Below, in pieces: positions 18,635 to 27,820 of a stretch of DNA of 45,539 nucleotides. Under the pieces are notes generated by a model. That model saw nothing but the letters and a program-made list of their open reading frames with translations. It was not told the DNA's origin and made no database searches. The stretch lies in assembly GCA_003209065.1 (NCBI GenBank), contig QCSX01000012.1, positions 1 to 45,539 of the forward strand. Reading direction: 5' to 3'. The first letter of the stretch is position 1. Each line of letters opens with the position of its first letter. Made by a program: the position numbers and the translations under genes. Source of the stretch: Prochlorococcus sp. AG-670-N10 (GTDB lineage: Bacteria > Cyanobacteriota > Cyanobacteriia > PCC-6307 > Cyanobiaceae).

Positions 18635-18964
18635 TTAACGATCATCTCCGGAACCAGAAATTTTACCCTTAGCTGCTCTTAACTTCAATTTTTCTAAATT
18701 TTGTAAAGCAACTTCTTCTAATTCGAAATTAAATTCGTTGCAAAGATTAGATATATACCATAAAACATCACCTAACTCTTTTTTTAATCCTTTTTTAGAT
18801 TCTTCGTCAAAAATACCTTTTTTATCTCTAATTACTTTTTTTACTTTTTCTGCAACTTCACCAGCTTCGCCAACTAATCCTAGTGTTGGATAAATATTGT
18901 TTGAGCCTAAATTTGGATATTGGGCTGTTAAGCGAGCTTGCTTCTGATAAGTACTAAAATCCAT
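18635..18964 (-). CDS. MazG-like nucleotide pyrophosphohydrolase
   Basis: A short all-helical protein of 109 residues. It carries the metal-binding motif of the dUTPase/MazG superfamily: GEAGEVAEKVKKVIRDKKG (the E-x-x-E pair) and, about 30 residues on, KKELGDVLWYISNL (E-x-x-D). Such proteins hydrolyse nucleoside triphosphates, sometimes to remove damaged nucleotides, but the preferred substrate varies and is not set by these motifs. Full MazG has two such domains; this protein has one. It diverges from pyk over 61 bases. Confidence 0.85.
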   Translation of the reverse strand: MDFSTYQKQARLTAQYPNLGSNNIYPTLGLVGEAGEVAEKVKKVIRDKKGIFDEESKKGLKKELGDVLWYISNLCNEFNFELEEVALQNLEKLKLRAAKGKISGSGDDR

Positions 18965-19025
18965 AGATTAAATAACTAACTTTATGTATGTTAAATTAAC
19001 TTATATCTAGCAATATTATTTATAT

Positions 19026-20816
19026 ATGTCGAATATTGATTTAAAAAGAAGAACCAAGATTGTTGCAACAATTGGACCAGCTACTCAATCAGAAGAAATT
19101 ATTACTGATCTTATAAAGGCTGGAGTTACAACATTTCGATTAAATTTTTCTCATGGCGATCATAAAGATCATCAAGAAAGAATTAAAACCATAAGAAAAG
19201 TTTCTGAAAAGCTAGATCTAGATATTGGAATACTTCAGGATCTTCAGGGTCCTAAAATAAGATTAGGAAGATTTAAAGATGGTCCTGTAAAAGTAAAAAA
19301 AGGAGATAAATTCTCATTAACTTCTAATGAAGTTGAATGTACAAAAAGTATAGCTAATGTTACCTACAACAAACTTGCCCAGGAAGTAACTTCAGGAAAA
19401 AGAATATTGTTAGATGATGGAAAAATTGAAATGATTGTTGAAAAGGTAGACATAGGAAATAATTTATTAGAGTGTAAAGTAACTGTTGGAGGAGTCCTTT
19501 CTAACAACAAAGGTGTAAATTTTCCAGATGTACAATTATCAGTTAAAGCTTTAACTGATAAAGATAAAGAAGATCTTGAATTTGGATTAACTGCTGGTGT
19601 TGATTGGATAGCTCTGAGTTTTGTAAGAAATCCATCTGATATTAATGAAATAAAAAATTTAATAAATAAGAATGGACATTCAATTCCTGTTGTAGCCAAG
19701 ATTGAAAAATTTGAAGCAATAGATCAAATAGATTCAATATTACCTTTGTGTGACGGGGTTATGGTTGCACGAGGAGATTTAGGAGTTGAAATGCCAGCAG
19801 AAGAAGTCCCTCTTTTACAAAAAGAGTTAATTAGAAAAGCAAATACACTAGGGATCCCCATTATTACCGCCACACAAATGCTTGACTCAATGGCATCAAA
19901 TCCAAGACCAACTCGTGCTGAAGTAAGTGATGTGGCTAATGCAATTCTTGATGGTACAGATGCTGTGATGCTTTCAAATGAAACAGCTGTGGGTGATTAT
20001 CCAGTAGAAGCTGTTGAAACCATGGCGACAATTGCTAGAAGAATTGAACGTGATTATCCACTAAAAGCAATTGAGAGTCACCTTCCTAGTACTATTCCAA
20101 ATGCAATAAGCGCCGCAGTCAGCAACATTGCTAGACAACTTGATGCTGGAGCAATAATCCCTTTAACAAAATCCGGTTCAACAGCCCGTAATGTAAGTAA
20201 ATTCAGACCTCCTACTCCTATTCTTGCCACCACAACAGAGAGAAGTGTCGCGAGAAGATTGCAATTAGTATGGGGAGTGACTCCTTTATTAGTCAAAAAT
20301 GACGATAGAACTGCAAAAACATTCAGTATTGCAATGCAAATTGCACAAGAACTAGGGATTCTGAAGCAAGGAGACCTGGTAGTTCAGACTGCAGGGACAC
20401 TAACAGGTATAAGTGGTTCGACTGATCTAATAAAGGTTGGATTAGTAAGAAAAGTGGTAACTCGAGGAATATCAATAGGAGAGTTAGGTGTTACTGGCAA
20501 AGCAAGAAATATAAAGACTAATCTTGATTTATCATTAATATCCCCAGGTGAAATTTTATTTGTACCAAAAAATATTTTAATGGATTTACCTTACACCAAG
20601 AAAATTACTGGAATAGTTACAGATGAAAATATAGATGAATGCTACAAAATATTCAAAAAAAATAATATTAAGATATCTACTATTTGTAATTTATCTGCCA
20701 TTGACAATCTTGTATCGAATGGAGATTTAATAACATTACAACTCAATGAAGGAGTTGTTTACATGGGGCAGATAGAAGACGATGAGGATGCACTAGATAA
20801 ATATAAGTATGTCTAG
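19026..20816 (+). CDS. pyk: Pyruvate kinase, long form
   Basis: Converts PEP and ADP to pyruvate and ATP. The first ~475 residues are a standard pyruvate kinase: RTKIVATIGPAT at the start, the catalytic ALSFVRNPSDI, the PEP/K region KIEKFEAIDQID and VARGDLGVEMPAEEVP. About 110 residues follow (roughly 485-596, from SIGELGVTGKARN to the end) that resemble the PEP-utiliser mobile (swivelling) domain, with the closing GVVYMGQ; this extra domain explains the length of 596 against the usual ~475. It overlaps the following permease gene by 8 bases. Confidence 0.95.
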   Translation: MSNIDLKRRTKIVATIGPATQSEEIITDLIKAGVTTFRLNFSHGDHKDHQERIKTIRKVSEKLDLDIGILQDLQGPKIRLGRFKDGPVKVKKGDKFSLTSNEVECTKSIANVTYNKLAQEVTSGKRILLDDGKIEMIVEKVDIGNNLLECKVTVGGVLSNNKGVNFPDVQLSVKALTDKDKEDLEFGLTAGVDWIALSFVRNPSDINEIKNLINKNGHSIPVVAKIEKFEAIDQIDSILPLCDGVMVARGDLGVEMPAEEVPLLQKELIRKANTLGIPIITATQMLDSMASNPRPTRAEVSDVANAILDGTDAVMLSNETAVGDYPVEAVETMATIARRIERDYPLKAIESHLPSTIPNAISAAVSNIARQLDAGAIIPLTKSGSTARNVSKFRPPTPILATTTERSVARRLQLVWGVTPLLVKNDDRTAKTFSIAMQIAQELGILKQGDLVVQTAGTLTGISGSTDLIKVGLVRKVVTRGISIGELGVTGKARNIKTNLDLSLISPGEILFVPKNILMDLPYTKKITGIVTDENIDECYKIFKKNNIKISTICNLSAIDNLVSNGDLITLQLNEGVVYMGQIEDDEDALDKYKYV

Positions 20817-22038
20817 AAATATATCTCTTAAAGAAGCCTTTAATATGGCTGGTAAGACTTTAGTTTCAAACAAATTAAGAAGTTCTCTTACTATGCTTGG
20901 AATAATAATAGGTAATGCATCAGTAATAACAGTTGTAGGATTAGGTAGAGGAGCTCAAACTCTTGCCAAAAATCAATTAAGTAATTTAGGTGCAAATGTT
21001 TTATTTATTGTTCCAGGCAATAACGATACTCGAAGAAGAGGTATATCATTTCCTAAAAATCTTGTTTTAGAAGATTCAATTGCAATTAATAACCAAGTCC
21101 CGAGTGTTAAAAAAGTTGCACCACAAATCTCTGCAAATGAAATTGTTCAATCAAATTCAAAAAGCTTAAATATTTCAATTGCTGGGGTTACTCCTGAATT
21201 TCTTGACGTAAGAAGTTTTGAGGTAGATGAAGGAAGATTTATCTCCCAAAGTGACGTAAATTCAGCTAGAAGTTTTGTCGTTATTGGACCTGATCTAAAG
21301 GAAGACTTTTTTAAGGGAAACACTGTAATTGGAGAAAAAATAAGAATTAAAGATCACACCTATGAAATAATTGGAATCTTGAAACCTAAAGGTGCTGTTT
21401 TTGGTAGCAATCAAGATAAAAATGCATATATACCTCTTACTACAATGGTTAATAGAATAAGTGGAAAAGATCCTACCTATGGAGTTAGCTTAAGTTTTAT
21501 AAGTGTGGAGGCTACTAGTAAAAACAAAACTAGTGCTGCAAAGTTCCAAATTACAAATTTATTGCGTCAAAGACATAACATCGTAAGGGACGATGATTTT
21601 GCAGTTAGATCTCAAGAAGATGCATTAAATATCGTTACAAACATTACAAGTGGGCTTACATTTTTATTGGCAGGTATAGGTGCTGTCTCTCTTATTGTTG
21701 GAGGTATAGGAATAATGAATATAATGCTTGTTTCTGTAAGTGAAAGAACAGAAGAAATTGGTTTAAGGAAAGCAATAGGAGCGAAACAATCAGATATTCT
21801 TATACAATTTTTATTTGAGGCTTTAATTTTATCTACTATTGGAGGTTTGGTTGGAACAACAACCGGTTTGACAGGGGTATTTCTTCTAGGAGTAATAACT
21901 CCGTTACCAGCTTCGGTAGGAATAACAACAACGTTGTCAACAATGATTATTTCAGGTTCAATAGGATTAATCTTTGGAGTGTTACCAGCAAAAAGAGCCT
22001 CACAATTAGATCCAATTGTTGCTCTAAGAAGTTTGTAA
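20809..22038 (+). CDS. ABC transporter permease, MacB/FtsX family
   Basis: A 409-residue inner-membrane protein of the MacB/LolC-like permease type. An N-terminal helix (LRSSLTMLGIIIGNASVITVVG, about residues 24-45) is followed by a ~200-residue periplasmic domain, then three helices near the C-terminus. The conserved cytoplasmic motif SVSERTEEIGLRKAIGAK is present between them. The partner ATPase is not encoded in this window, so it must be supplied from elsewhere. Its exported substrate (lipoprotein, lipid, peptide or drug) cannot be told. It is translationally coupled to pyk by an 8-base overlap. Confidence 0.9.
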   Translation: MSRNISLKEAFNMAGKTLVSNKLRSSLTMLGIIIGNASVITVVGLGRGAQTLAKNQLSNLGANVLFIVPGNNDTRRRGISFPKNLVLEDSIAINNQVPSVKKVAPQISANEIVQSNSKSLNISIAGVTPEFLDVRSFEVDEGRFISQSDVNSARSFVVIGPDLKEDFFKGNTVIGEKIRIKDHTYEIIGILKPKGAVFGSNQDKNAYIPLTTMVNRISGKDPTYGVSLSFISVEATSKNKTSAAKFQITNLLRQRHNIVRDDDFAVRSQEDALNIVTNITSGLTFLLAGIGAVSLIVGGIGIMNIMLVSVSERTEEIGLRKAIGAKQSDILIQFLFEALILSTIGGLVGTTTGLTGVFLLGVITPLPASVGITTTLSTMIISGSIGLIFGVLPAKRASQLDPIVALRSL

Positions 22039-22052
22039 ATCTTTGATAGTAA

Positions 22053-22625
22053 ATGTTAAATGTTAGTAAACTTATTGAGGTATTAATAAGTCTCCAAATA
22101 ATTATAATTTCTACATTTATTCCTGTTTTTTTCACTATACCTTTTACTAATAAACTTATTGGGACATATGAGATGCCTATTACATGGCAATTACCTTCAA
22201 TCGTAATAATTACCTTATTATTTAACGGTAAAATAGTAATAAAAGCATTTAGTATCTATTTAATAATTGGTTTGTTTTTTATTCCAGTATTTGACCAGGG
22301 AGGTTCATTAGGATATTTATTAACTCCAAATTTTGGTTACTTATTAGGAATTTACCCATTAATCAAAATAATAGATAATTTAAATAAAAAAAAGCAAATG
22401 ATTAAATATTATGACCTTTTAAAATACGGAATATTAGGAATATGTAGTATGCATTTTATAGGTATAATTTATAACTGCATTCTAGTTTTAAATTTTAAAC
22501 AATCGGAAATACTCTTATATAATATTTCAAAATATTCATTAGGAAAATTTGCATATCATTTATTAATACTCACACCCATTACTGTAATGTTTAAAATCTT
22601 CAATAAGTACAGATATCAAAGATGA
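22053..22625 (+). CDS. bioY: BioY-family biotin transporter substrate-binding protein
   Basis: A hydrophobic 190-residue membrane protein with about six helices. The BioY signature appears as IVIKAFSIYLIIGLFFIPVF and then PNFGYLLGIYPLIK, a form of the P-x-x-G-Y-L-x-G motif near the biotin site. BioY acts as the S component of an ECF transporter; no EcfT or EcfA gene is visible here, although lone BioY can transport biotin in some bacteria. The gene lies 14 bases behind the permease gene and overlaps lspA by 4 bases. The sequence is divergent, so substrate is inferred only. Confidence 0.75.
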   Translation: MLNVSKLIEVLISLQIIIISTFIPVFFTIPFTNKLIGTYEMPITWQLPSIVIITLLFNGKIVIKAFSIYLIIGLFFIPVFDQGGSLGYLLTPNFGYLLGIYPLIKIIDNLNKKKQMIKYYDLLKYGILGICSMHFIGIIYNCILVLNFKQSEILLYNISKYSLGKFAYHLLILTPITVMFKIFNKYRYQR

Positions 22626-23083
22626 TGTTAAATATAAAAAACAATAGATTTTATTATATTTTATTATCTAGTTTAATTATTTTATCTGATCAATTTACAA
22701 AACATATTATCGATATAAATCATACATCATATATCAATAATGATCTTTTATTTTTTAGTATTGATTACGTGAAAAATTATGGTGCAGCATTTAATATTTT
22801 AAATGGTAGTAGAATTTTTTTATCCACAATAAGTACAATAATAACGTTGTTTTTAATATATTTTATTTTATATAAAAAAAATTTAAATAATCTAGATTTA
22901 TTTAGTTATACCTTCATTTTGGGAGGTACGATAGGAAACGGAATTGATAGAATTACAAAGGGTTACGTTATAGATTTTATTAATTTAAACTTTATAGATT
23001 TTCCAGTATTTAATATTGCTGATATATCTATAAATATTGGTTTTATTTTTATAATATATGGACTTATTAAAAATAAACGATAA
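22622..23083 (+). CDS. lspA: Lipoprotein signal peptidase II
   Basis: Inner-membrane aspartyl protease that removes the signal peptide from diacylglyceryl-prolipoproteins. Of 153 residues, four are hydrophobic segments. Catalytic aspartates are D118 in GYVIDFINL and D134 in FNIADISINIG, and the first conserved block is NYGAAFNIL (about residues 52-60). The start may be the ATG at 22622 or its neighbour at 22625. It is between bioY and the GTPase gene with minimal spacing, suggesting one transcript. Confidence 0.94.
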   Translation: MMLNIKNNRFYYILLSSLIILSDQFTKHIIDINHTSYINNDLLFFSIDYVKNYGAAFNILNGSRIFLSTISTIITLFLIYFILYKKNLNNLDLFSYTFILGGTIGNGIDRITKGYVIDFINLNFIDFPVFNIADISINIGFIFIIYGLIKNKR

Positions 23084-23085
23084 TA

Positions 23086-24588
23086 ATGTACCATTTTCTT
23101 TTTAAGAACTATAGATATTTATTAATTCTATTATTTCTTTATTTTTTATTGACAATATTTAGAAATATTTTAAATCTTTATTCTATTTTGATCATTGTTA
23201 TTATTTTACTTATTGTTTATTCTAAAAACAAAAGATTATTCAAAAAAATTGCTTATAAGATAATTTTTAAGCAACAAAATAGTTTTTCTTTTAGAAATAA
23301 ATATGGAGCTGCAAAAAATAGTCTTGAGGCAATAGATGAAATTAATAAAAAAATATCCAATAAAATATATGGAGATTTATTGAAATACGAAAAAATAAAG
23401 CTTGAAAAACAGTTCAAGTACGGAGACTATAACGTTATATTATTTGGAGCAGGATCATCTGGAAAAACTTCCATAGCAAGAGCACTATTGAAAAATTTAA
23501 TTGGAAAGATTTCCCCAACAATTGGTACTACAAAAGATATAACAAGTTATAAAATCAGAATTCCAATCTTAAAAAGAAATATAAATATAATTGATACGCC
23601 TGGGTTATTTGAAGCTTTTAGAGAAGGTCAAGAAAGGGAGAATTCCACAATAATGGAGGCATCAAAATCAGATCTGATTCTGTTTGTAATTGATCAAGAT
23701 ATCAATAAATATGAACTCTATCTAATTAGAGAATTACTAAATTTGAAGAAAAAAATAATTATTGTTTTAAATAAATGCGACTTAAGATCAGAAAAACAAA
23801 ATAATATTATTAGAGAAAACATTATCTCAATTACATCTACAAAACATATTAAACTTTCAGTTATAAAAACTATTGCTTCATCTAAAGTCTTCTCAAATAA
23901 TTTAGTAAACTCATTAAAAATAACTTCTGATGTAAGTAATCTATTTAAAGAGATAATTGAAACACTTGATGCAAATGGAGAAGAATTACTAGCTGATAAT
24001 ATTCTTTTTAGATGTAATAAATTAGGACTAATAAGCAAAAATATAATATCGGAACAAAGAAATTTAAGTGCTAATAAAGTAATAAATAAATATACTTTGA
24101 TTACCGGAGGAGTAATACTGGTAAATCCTCTGCCGGCTGTAGATTTTATAACAACAACATCTGCAAACGTTCAAATGATCCTTGAAATTTCGAAAATATA
24201 TGATTCCAAGATAACAAAAAAAGAAGCAGTCGAATTATCAAAATCATTATTAACAACTCTAGCAAAACTTGGCATTTTGAAAGGTGGACTTAGTGTTATT
24301 ACAAACGCATTAGCTTCAAATTTTACAACAATATTTATTTCAAAATCATTACAGTCCATAACCTCATGTTGGTTACTAAAAATAGTAGGTTTATCAATAA
24401 TAAAATATTTTAATAATGGACAAAATTGGGGAGATGGTGGGATTCAAGAAGTAATTGAGGATATTTACAAATTAAATAAAAGGGAAGATATCCTAAATAA
24501 TTTCATTAGAGAAGCAATAAATAATATGCGAATTAACGAGGATCCAAAATCTCAAAGAAAATTGCCGCCATATTTGCAGAGTGACTAG
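23086..24588 (+). CDS. Membrane-anchored Era-type GTPase with DUF697-like C-terminus
   Basis: A 500-residue protein. Two N-terminal helices (about residues 10-45) anchor it in the membrane. A GTPase domain follows, with the P-loop GAGSSGKTS at 121-129, the switch-II DTPG at 170-173 and the base-specificity motif NKCD at 229-232. The last ~170 residues (INKYTLITGGVILVNPLPAVDF ... and a helix-rich tail) resemble DUF697. Proteins of this plan occur in most cyanobacteria and have been proposed to act in membrane or division processes; no specific function is assigned. The last 56 bases overlap an opposite-strand small ORF. Confidence 0.88.
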   Translation: MYHFLFKNYRYLLILLFLYFLLTIFRNILNLYSILIIVIILLIVYSKNKRLFKKIAYKIIFKQQNSFSFRNKYGAAKNSLEAIDEINKKISNKIYGDLLKYEKIKLEKQFKYGDYNVILFGAGSSGKTSIARALLKNLIGKISPTIGTTKDITSYKIRIPILKRNINIIDTPGLFEAFREGQERENSTIMEASKSDLILFVIDQDINKYELYLIRELLNLKKKIIIVLNKCDLRSEKQNNIIRENIISITSTKHIKLSVIKTIASSKVFSNNLVNSLKITSDVSNLFKEIIETLDANGEELLADNILFRCNKLGLISKNIISEQRNLSANKVINKYTLITGGVILVNPLPAVDFITTTSANVQMILEISKIYDSKITKKEAVELSKSLLTTLAKLGILKGGLSVITNALASNFTTIFISKSLQSITSCWLLKIVGLSIIKYFNNGQNWGDGGIQEVIEDIYKLNKREDILNNFIREAINNMRINEDPKSQRKLPPYLQSD

Positions 24589-24712
24589 CTATTTGATTGT
24601 TTAAGAAAGATCTAAAGTCAAAAACAGTAATTAATAGTAAATATAAAATACAAATTAATATTGAAATAAAACCCGTTATGATCGCTATTAATTTTGATCT
24701 ACTAATTTTCAT
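24533..24712 (-). CDS. Small single-helix membrane protein, unknown
   Basis: An ATG at 24710-24712 opens a 59-residue frame: a basic start (MKISRSK), one clear membrane helix (LIAIITGFISILICILYLLL), then an amphipathic tail ending EILDPR. The codon just after the decarboxylase stop (24718) leaves only a 5-base gap, so it is probably the second gene of that unit. The frame runs through the intergenic gap and into the 3' end of the GTPase gene (56-base overlap), which is unusual for a chance ORF to be so hydrophobic and well framed. No family is recognised. Confidence 0.6.
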   Translation of the reverse strand: MKISRSKLIAIITGFISILICILYLLLITVFDFRSFLNNQIASHSANMAAIFFEILDPR

Positions 24713-24717
24713 AAGAA

Positions 24718-26100
24718 TTAATTTAGTAATTTCAAAAGATCATTAATATGAGATTCACTTGTATTGTAATTCCCAAAAACTACTCTTAAGTAATATTTAT
24801 TTTTAAATAGAGGCCTAGAAATCATAAAGTTCTTTTTAAGAAGATTTATTCTTTTATTTAAAGTCCAAGAATCTGATTCGTTTTTATTCATACCCTTTGG
24901 TAAAAAGGAAATAATATGCAAAGGACCAGAATATAAATCATATTTGTATGTATCTAAATTATTTTCGAAGAATATTCTTCTCTTAATAGATGAATTTAAG
25001 ACATCCTCTATTCCTCTCATTCCTAGGAATCGCAAGCCTAACCATAGTTTGATTATTTCAGCGGGCCTAGAACCTTGTATTCCTAGTTCACCTCTATTAA
25101 AGAAATTGTTTTCATTAGAAACGTAAGGTAGCCCTGTAGAAAATGTATTTTTAAGAATTTCAATATTTGAAACTATTAAAAGGGATGAAGTTTTTGTAAT
25201 TCCAAGTATTTTCTGTGGATTAATAGTTATTGAATTCGCAAGATGAACATTAATAATTCCATTAATCGGTAATTTAGTAATTGAAAAAATGCCTCCTATG
25301 GATCCATCAATGTGTAGCCAAATATTTCTTTCATTACAAAATTTACTGATTTTATCAATTGGATCTATTGCTCCACGAACTGTTGTCCCAAGAGTGGCAA
25401 CAATAGCAAATATTCTTTTATCTTCAATAGAACATTTATCAACAGTCTTTTTAAGCTCAATCATATCCATACATCCATCTTTATCTGTTTTGACCTTAAT
25501 TAAATTATTTTTTTTGAGGCCTATAATTCTTGTACATTTTTCAAATGATGAATGAGCATCTTCGCTAATTAAATAAACTGCCTTTGGATCAGTTTCAAGT
25601 CCGGCATAGTTTCTTGCTGTGACCAACGCATTTAAATTACTTAAAGTCCCACCGCTGGCTGCAACGCCACCTGCTAAATCCGAAAACCCCAGTTTTATTG
25701 AAAACCACTTGCAAATTGATTCCTCTAGAAGAGAAACACTTGGCGATAATTCATGTGCAAGAAGATTATTATTTAAGCTAGCAGCAATTAAATCTCCCAA
25801 AATAGAAATGATTAATGGTGGAGGGTCTAAATGAGCAAGGGAGCCTGGATGTACTGGATTAAAAGAACTATAAATAAGACTTTCAATCTCAGAGAATAAA
25901 ACATCAAAGGACTTCCCATGTTCTCCTGGAACTGAACATTCAAAGTTACAATCGATGGGTATTGGACCTAATTTATCTGAATCTGAAAACCATTTGCATA
26001 TGAGTTCAGAAGTTCGGTTGAGAAGTATAAGCAAACTTTCGTTACTTCCAGAAGATGTCGGAAATAGATATTTTTGATTATTAATTGAATCTGAAGTCAT
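24718..26100 (-). CDS. PLP-dependent group II decarboxylase family protein
   Basis: A 460-residue fold-type I PLP enzyme resembling aromatic-amino-acid, glutamate or diaminobutyrate decarboxylases. Visible features are GSLAHLDPPPLI near residue 86, the GGTLSNLNAL loop at 150-159, H183 in EDAHSSFEK (the residue stacking on the PLP ring), D265 in WLHIDGSIGG and the Schiff-base lysine K297 in NPQKILG. The usual lysine context in this family is D-x-H-K-W; here the His and Trp are replaced by Gln and Ile, so the substrate may be atypical. It is divergent from tadA over 63 bases. Confidence 0.85.
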   Translation of the reverse strand: MTSDSINNQKYLFPTSSGSNESLLILLNRTSELICKWFSDSDKLGPIPIDCNFECSVPGEHGKSFDVLFSEIESLIYSSFNPVHPGSLAHLDPPPLIISILGDLIAASLNNNLLAHELSPSVSLLEESICKWFSIKLGFSDLAGGVAASGGTLSNLNALVTARNYAGLETDPKAVYLISEDAHSSFEKCTRIIGLKKNNLIKVKTDKDGCMDMIELKKTVDKCSIEDKRIFAIVATLGTTVRGAIDPIDKISKFCNERNIWLHIDGSIGGIFSITKLPINGIINVHLANSITINPQKILGITKTSSLLIVSNIEILKNTFSTGLPYVSNENNFFNRGELGIQGSRPAEIIKLWLGLRFLGMRGIEDVLNSSIKRRIFFENNLDTYKYDLYSGPLHIISFLPKGMNKNESDSWTLNKRINLLKKNFMISRPLFKNKYYLRVVFGNYNTSESHINDLLKLLN

Positions 26101-26163
26101 TCTTTAAAATAATTATTAATTAGGTTACTTATAATGTTTAAAAAAAAGAAAAGTAATTGATAA

Positions 26164-26661
26164 ATGAACCCAAAAACTATAAATCGGCATAAAAAAATTG
26201 AGCACTTAGATTATCTTAAATGGATGAAATTCATTTTACGAAGATCAGAGGAAGTTGGTAAGGTTGAATTACCAATTACAGCAGTAATAATAGATGAGAA
26301 TGGAAGATGTATTGGTAGAGGAAGTAATAAAAGAGAAATTAACAATGACCCTTTAGGACATGCAGAGTTAATAGCACTAAGACAAGCTTCATGGATTAAA
26401 AATGATTGGCGATTTAATGAATGCACTATAATTGTAAATTTAGAACCTTGTACAATGTGTGCTGCAGCATTAGTTCAAGCAAGAATGGGTCAAGTGATAT
26501 ATGGTACAGAAGATGATAAAAGAGGCGGATTCGGAGGCACGATTGATTTATCTAAGCATGAAAGCGCACATCATAAAATGAAAGTAATAGGAGGGATTTT
26601 AAATCAGGATTGTAAAAATAAAATTAAGTTATGGTTTAAAAAGATGAGGAATCAAAAATAG
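26164..26661 (+). CDS. tadA: tRNA-specific adenosine deaminase
   Basis: Deaminates A34 to inosine in tRNA-Arg(ACG), an essential reaction for decoding. The 165-residue protein has the cytidine/deoxycytidylate deaminase zinc site: H66-A67-E68 in GHAELIAL and P95-C96-T97-M98-C99. The distance and flanks match TadA, including the later MGQVIYGTEDDKRGG segment. Its last 26 bases overlap the aminotransferase gene on the opposite strand. Confidence 0.95.
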   Translation: MNPKTINRHKKIEHLDYLKWMKFILRRSEEVGKVELPITAVIIDENGRCIGRGSNKREINNDPLGHAELIALRQASWIKNDWRFNECTIIVNLEPCTMCAAALVQARMGQVIYGTEDDKRGGFGGTIDLSKHESAHHKMKVIGGILNQDCKNKIKLWFKKMRNQK

Positions 26662-27820
26662 AAAACTTCTTTAATTCTGTATCAAATAAATTTAATAATC
26701 GATCAACATTCTCTTCACTAGAGTTAAACCCCATTAACCCAATACGCCAAACCTTACCAGACAATGCGCCTAGTCCATTTCCTATTTCAATACCAAATTT
26801 TTTCAAAAGATGATTTCTAAATGCGTCTCCATCTACTGCTGGAGGAATTTTCACTGTTGTCAGAGTAGGTAATCTAAATTCACTAGAAACATGTAACTCC
26901 ATACCTAAACTTTCTAATCCCTTCCATAATTTGATTGCATTAGAATTGTGTCTTCTCCAAATATTTTCTAAGCCTTCATTAGCGATTAAGCGCAAACCCT
27001 CTCTTATTGCAAAATTCATATTCACTGGAGCAGTATGATGGTAAACACGATCAGATCCCCAATATCTATTCAATAAGGATAAATCTAAGTACCAATTTGG
27101 AACTTTAGAAGTTCTTGCACTAAGCTTATCCTCTGCACGTTTGTTCATTGTGAAAGGACTAAGTCCAGGAGGGCAGCTTAAACCTTTTTGGCTACAACTA
27201 TAAGCAAGATCAATTTTCCAATCATCAATAAAAAGTTCTAAAGCACCTAATGATGTGACAGCATCAACTAAAAACAAACAATTATTCTTTCTGCATAAAT
27301 CACCTATCCCTTCAAGAGGTTGTAATACACCAGTTGATGTCTCAGCGTGGACAATAGCAAATATTACAGGTTTTTTAGTTTCTATTTCATGTTTTATTTC
27401 TTCAAAAGTAAACGCTTCTCCCCAGTCTTTTTCAATTACTGATACGTCCGCTTTATATCTCGACGCCATATCAACCAAACGATCACCAAAATATCCTTTT
27501 TTTGCGATTAGAATTTTTTCTCCAGGCTCTATAAAATTAGCAATAGATGCTTCCATAGCTGCGCTACCTGTACCACTCATAGGTAAAGTTATTCGATTAT
27601 TACACTGCCATGTATATCTAAGTAATTTTTGTACCTCGGACATTAACTCTATATATGCCTCATCTAAATGCCCTATTGGATTAAGTGCCAAGGCCTGAAG
27701 GACTTCAGGATGAGCATTTGAAGGACCAGGCCCTAATAAAAGTCTTGAAGGAACATAAGTTTTATCGAGATGAGGTAGATTCTCTTCATTTAAAGTTGAA
27801 ATGAGTTTTGTTTCGGTCAA
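26636..27820 (-). CDS. Alanine/serine-glyoxylate aminotransferase family
   Basis: A 394-residue class V PLP aminotransferase. The lysine that binds PLP is K212 in SCSQKGLSCPPG. The N-terminal LLLGPGPSNAHPEVLQAL and the helix with MSGTGSAAMEA are typical of alanine-glyoxylate or serine-pyruvate aminotransferases. The likely role is transamination of glyoxylate to glycine in photorespiration, with the exact amino donor not decided. Start is TTG at 27818-27820, with an AAAAGG just upstream. It is divergent from glnA, so the 214-base gap (27821-28034) is shared regulatory DNA. Confidence 0.9.
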   Translation of the reverse strand: MTETKLISTLNEENLPHLDKTYVPSRLLLGPGPSNAHPEVLQALALNPIGHLDEAYIELMSEVQKLLRYTWQCNNRITLPMSGTGSAAMEASIANFIEPGEKILIAKKGYFGDRLVDMASRYKADVSVIEKDWGEAFTFEEIKHEIETKKPVIFAIVHAETSTGVLQPLEGIGDLCRKNNCLFLVDAVTSLGALELFIDDWKIDLAYSCSQKGLSCPPGLSPFTMNKRAEDKLSARTSKVPNWYLDLSLLNRYWGSDRVYHHTAPVNMNFAIREGLRLIANEGLENIWRRHNSNAIKLWKGLESLGMELHVSSEFRLPTLTTVKIPPAVDGDAFRNHLLKKFGIEIGNGLGALSGKVWRIGLMGFNSSEENVDRLLNLFDTELKKFSIFDSSSF

